Of a stretch of DNA of 13,939 nt, positions 12,626-13,939 are shown one piece after another (the stretch's first letter is position 1; the number at the start of each line of letters is the position of its first letter). The translations under genes and the position numbers were made by a program. Below the pieces are notes generated by a model. It searched no databases, was not told the origin of the DNA, and saw only the letters and a program-made list of their open reading frames with translations. Origin of the DNA: Minisyncoccota bacterium (GTDB taxonomy: Bacteria > Patescibacteriota > Minisyncoccia > Phycocordibacterales > UBA1006); assembly GCA_937970115.1 (NCBI GenBank), contig CALBVO010000048.1, forward strand, positions 1-13,939, in the 5' to 3' direction.

Positions 12626-13651
12626 ATGATTTGGTTAACAATTGGAATTATTATTTCAGCTATTGGAGGATTATTATTAAGTTTATACATCAAACAATAC
12701 AAACATTCAGAGGATCACATGGTGTGTCCTCTTGGTGGAGATTGTGCGGAACTTACTTCGGGACGATTTTCTCGGTTTCTTGGTGTTTCTGTTGAAAACT
12801 TTGGAGCATTGTATTATGGGTTAATTATCTTGGTATATATTGCCAGCCTCTTTAGATCACTTCCTGAGGTCGTGCTATTAGGCGGACTATTGGTATCAGG
12901 TATTGCATTTGCATTCTCTATGTATCTAACAATTATCCAATTATTTGTTGTAAAGAAATGGTGTACCTTATGCCTTGGTTCTGCAGCTATTAGTTTCTTG
13001 ATTGTGGTGCTGACATTTATGGGTTTTGAGGCTATCTTTGTTGAATTTGCCTATACTTCTCGTGATCTCTTACGATGGATTTATATTGCTGGAGTAATCC
13101 TAGGAACGGTTGCAACAACACTACATGCACGAGTATTTATTAATTTCTTAAAAGATTTTAGTATTTCAAAACCAGAAGAACGAAGACTCGAAATGTTCTC
13201 GCATACAGCATGGGTTGCATTAGGATTCTCATTTTTGGCTGGTCTAGGTCTCGTACTAACTGATCGATATCATGAATACGTTGATGCGAATTCATTTATA
13301 GTGATGCTGATAATTATGGGAATATTAATTGTTTATGAGATTGTCGTAAATATGTTTATTGGTCCAAAATTAATAAACATTCATTTTGGAAATCATCCTG
13401 AACTCGACGACCACGAACACAGCATGCAACGCAAAATTGTATTTGGTTTTGTTGGTGTTGGTATCGTTTCTTGGTATTCATTGTTGGTGCTCTCTGTATT
13501 TGATCTCTTTAGCTATTCCAGCGGCCAATTATTTATTGCTTATGGAATTTTGGTGATACTTGCAGTGGCAGTGACCATGTTGACCGAAGTAATGATTTAT
13601 AAAAAATCACTTCATAGAACCTATGTTCCAATAGAGGAAACAGAAGAATAA
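12626..13651 (+). CDS. VKOR-family thiol oxidoreductase with extra C-terminal membrane domain
   Basis: Residues 1-135 form a vitamin K epoxide reductase domain with four membrane helices. The loop cysteines are Cys34 and Cys40 (CPLGGDCAE), the active-site motif is CTLC at Cys113-Cys116, and the conserved FLGVSVENFGALYYG segment lies at 51-65. Bacterial VKOR reoxidises a periplasmic thiol oxidase such as DsbA and passes electrons to quinone, driving disulphide formation outside the membrane. Many homologues carry a thioredoxin-like domain; this one instead has about 200 more residues with roughly five further helices (from about 150 to 318), a conserved-looking SHTAWVALGFSFLAGLGL segment and a His-rich loop (HFGNHPELDDHEHS). 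That second domain was not identified. It is followed by a terminator and is the last gene of the plus-strand run. Confidence 0.9.
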   Translation: MIWLTIGIIISAIGGLLLSLYIKQYKHSEDHMVCPLGGDCAELTSGRFSRFLGVSVENFGALYYGLIILVYIASLFRSLPEVVLLGGLLVSGIAFAFSMYLTIIQLFVVKKWCTLCLGSAAISFLIVVLTFMGFEAIFVEFAYTSRDLLRWIYIAGVILGTVATTLHARVFINFLKDFSISKPEERRLEMFSHTAWVALGFSFLAGLGLVLTDRYHEYVDANSFIVMLIIMGILIVYEIVVNMFIGPKLINIHFGNHPELDDHEHSMQRKIVFGFVGVGIVSWYSLLVLSVFDLFSYSSGQLFIAYGILVILAVAVTMLTEVMIYKKSLHRTYVPIEETEE

Positions 13652-13661
13652 TTATAAAGGT

Positions 13662-13685
13662 AAAAAGCAACATTTGTTGCTTTTT
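13662..13685 (+). terminator. Terminator of the VKOR gene
   Basis: An 11-bp stem AAAAAGCAACA / TGTTGCTTTTT with a 2-nt centre, or 10 bp with loop ATTT, with a T run. It lies 11 nt after the stop codon. Confidence 0.88.
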
Positions 13686-13728
13686 AATCTAGTCAATTTT
13701 TTATGAATATGTATACTATTAATTGTCT

Positions 13729-13757
13729 TTGAACCACATTGAGACAACGAATATTTT
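13729..13757 (+). promoter_or_regulatory. Promoter of the tRNA-His region
   Basis: TTGAAC (13729-13734), a 17-nt spacer and TATTTT (13752-13757). Six nt later is 13764, the first base of the degenerate tRNA-His-like unit, so the RNA would begin exactly with that unit. The -10 is a moderate match; an overlapping TATATA lies next to it. Confidence 0.5.
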
Positions 13758-13763
13758 ATATAT

Positions 13764-13838
13764 GGTGACTATGGTATAAGGGTTATTACTCGCAAGTATT
13801 GTATTGCGTGGTACCGGTATCACAAACCTACAGTCATC
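13764..13838 (+). other. Degenerate tRNA-His-like unit upstream of tRNA-His
   Basis: From 13760 to 13792 the sequence repeats the start of the tRNA-His gene 98 nt downstream with 32 of 33 bases identical, covering the 5' acceptor strand and D-arm. It then diverges: the anticodon arm is replaced by CGCAA / TTGCG (13791-13795, 13804-13808) with an 8-nt loop. GTGGTACC, the anticodon and 3' stem of the real tRNA, follows directly. A T-arm-like 3-bp stem with a 7-nt loop (13816-13828) lacks TTCG. The 3' side AGTCATC can still pair with the 5' acceptor strand (six of seven pairs, one G-U, plus the G-1:C73 pair). It folds as a tRNA-like shape but lacks the consensus of a working tRNA. Confidence 0.7.
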
Positions 13839-13861
13839 ATGATACAATTTTAATTACATAT

Positions 13862-13937
13862 GGTGACTATGGTATAACGGTTATTACTCGGGTTTGTGGT
13901 ACCTGCAATTCGGGTTCGATTCCCGATAGTCACCCCA
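13862..13937 (+). tRNA. tRNA-His (anticodon GTG), with G-1 and encoded CCA
   Basis: Acceptor GTGACTA pairs with TAGTCAC, and an extra 5' G (13862) pairs with C73, the hallmark of tRNA-His. The anticodon stem CGGGT/ACCTG holds loop TTGTGGT, giving GTG. The T-stem TCGGG/CCCGA has loop TTCGATT. CCA is encoded (13935-13937). The D-stem has a T13-T22 mismatch. The gene is complete two bases before the window ends. A degenerate copy of its 5' part starts 98 nt upstream on the same strand. Confidence 0.95.
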
Positions 13938-13939
13938 AC

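Noticed and set aside
13764..13838. Integrase attachment site of a mobile element
   Set aside because: The duplicated part is the tRNA 5' end and not the usual 3' end, the copies are only 98 nt apart and no integrase is present.
1..13939. CRISPR array, insertion sequence or prophage
   Set aside because: No regularly spaced repeats, transposase, integrase or phage structural genes are visible.

Overview
This window is AT-rich bacterial chromosome with short, tightly packed genes. The standard genetic code is used: TGA ends the holA-like and SpoU genes, and tryptophan is read from TGG. Several features point to the Candidate Phyla Radiation (Patescibacteria). DNA polymerase I has a shrunken 3'-5' exonuclease region, the HolA-like protein is very short, L19 is fused to a helix-hairpin-helix tail, and small proteins without recognisable families are common. 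This placement is an inference from gene content. The TGA stops argue against the TGA-recoding lineages (Absconditabacteria, Gracilibacteria).

Layout. Positions 1-1584 hold the 3' part of polA (+), followed by a large nested inverted repeat. A small membrane-protein gene (1795-2249) looks frameshifted. A holA-like gene overlaps an unknown two-helix protein (2313-3448); a shared terminator separates this pair from a convergent CaCA sodium/calcium-type antiporter (3505-4461, -). A type IV pilin-like protein (4512-5021) diverges from the antiporter. The 5022-5518 region has no protein gene. It carries tRNA-Lys(TTT) on the minus strand with a consensus promoter, a terminator and a leader of about 160 nt that contains a degenerate copy of the tRNA 5' half. 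Next come a SpoU methyltransferase (+), then minus-strand genes for a Bacteroidota-style lipoprotein, RuvA, a 74-aa protein and a minimal protein kinase. From 8530 the strand is mostly plus: RluA-type pseudouridine synthase, DUF3592-like membrane protein, a small CBU_0592-like membrane protein (-), the L19 fusion, a 77-aa membrane protein, an AlkC-type DNA glycosylase, and a VKOR thiol oxidoreductase with an extra membrane domain. The window ends with a degenerate tRNA-His-like unit followed by intact tRNA-His(GTG).

How the genes fit together. Most are housekeeping: replication and repair (polA, holA, ruvA, alkC-like), RNA modification (spoU, rluA), translation (rplS, two tRNAs) and envelope functions (pilin, VKOR, antiporter, lipoprotein). 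Transcription units are short and often closed by strong hairpin terminators, some shared by convergent genes. Many genes have a TATAAT-like box only 6-9 nt before the start codon, which suggests widespread leaderless mRNAs.

The most unusual signal is that both intact tRNA genes are preceded, on the same strand and apparently in the same transcript, by a degenerate partial copy of themselves. Each copy keeps the 5' acceptor strand and the D-arm sequence and then has a self-complementary hairpin in place of the normal anticodon stem.
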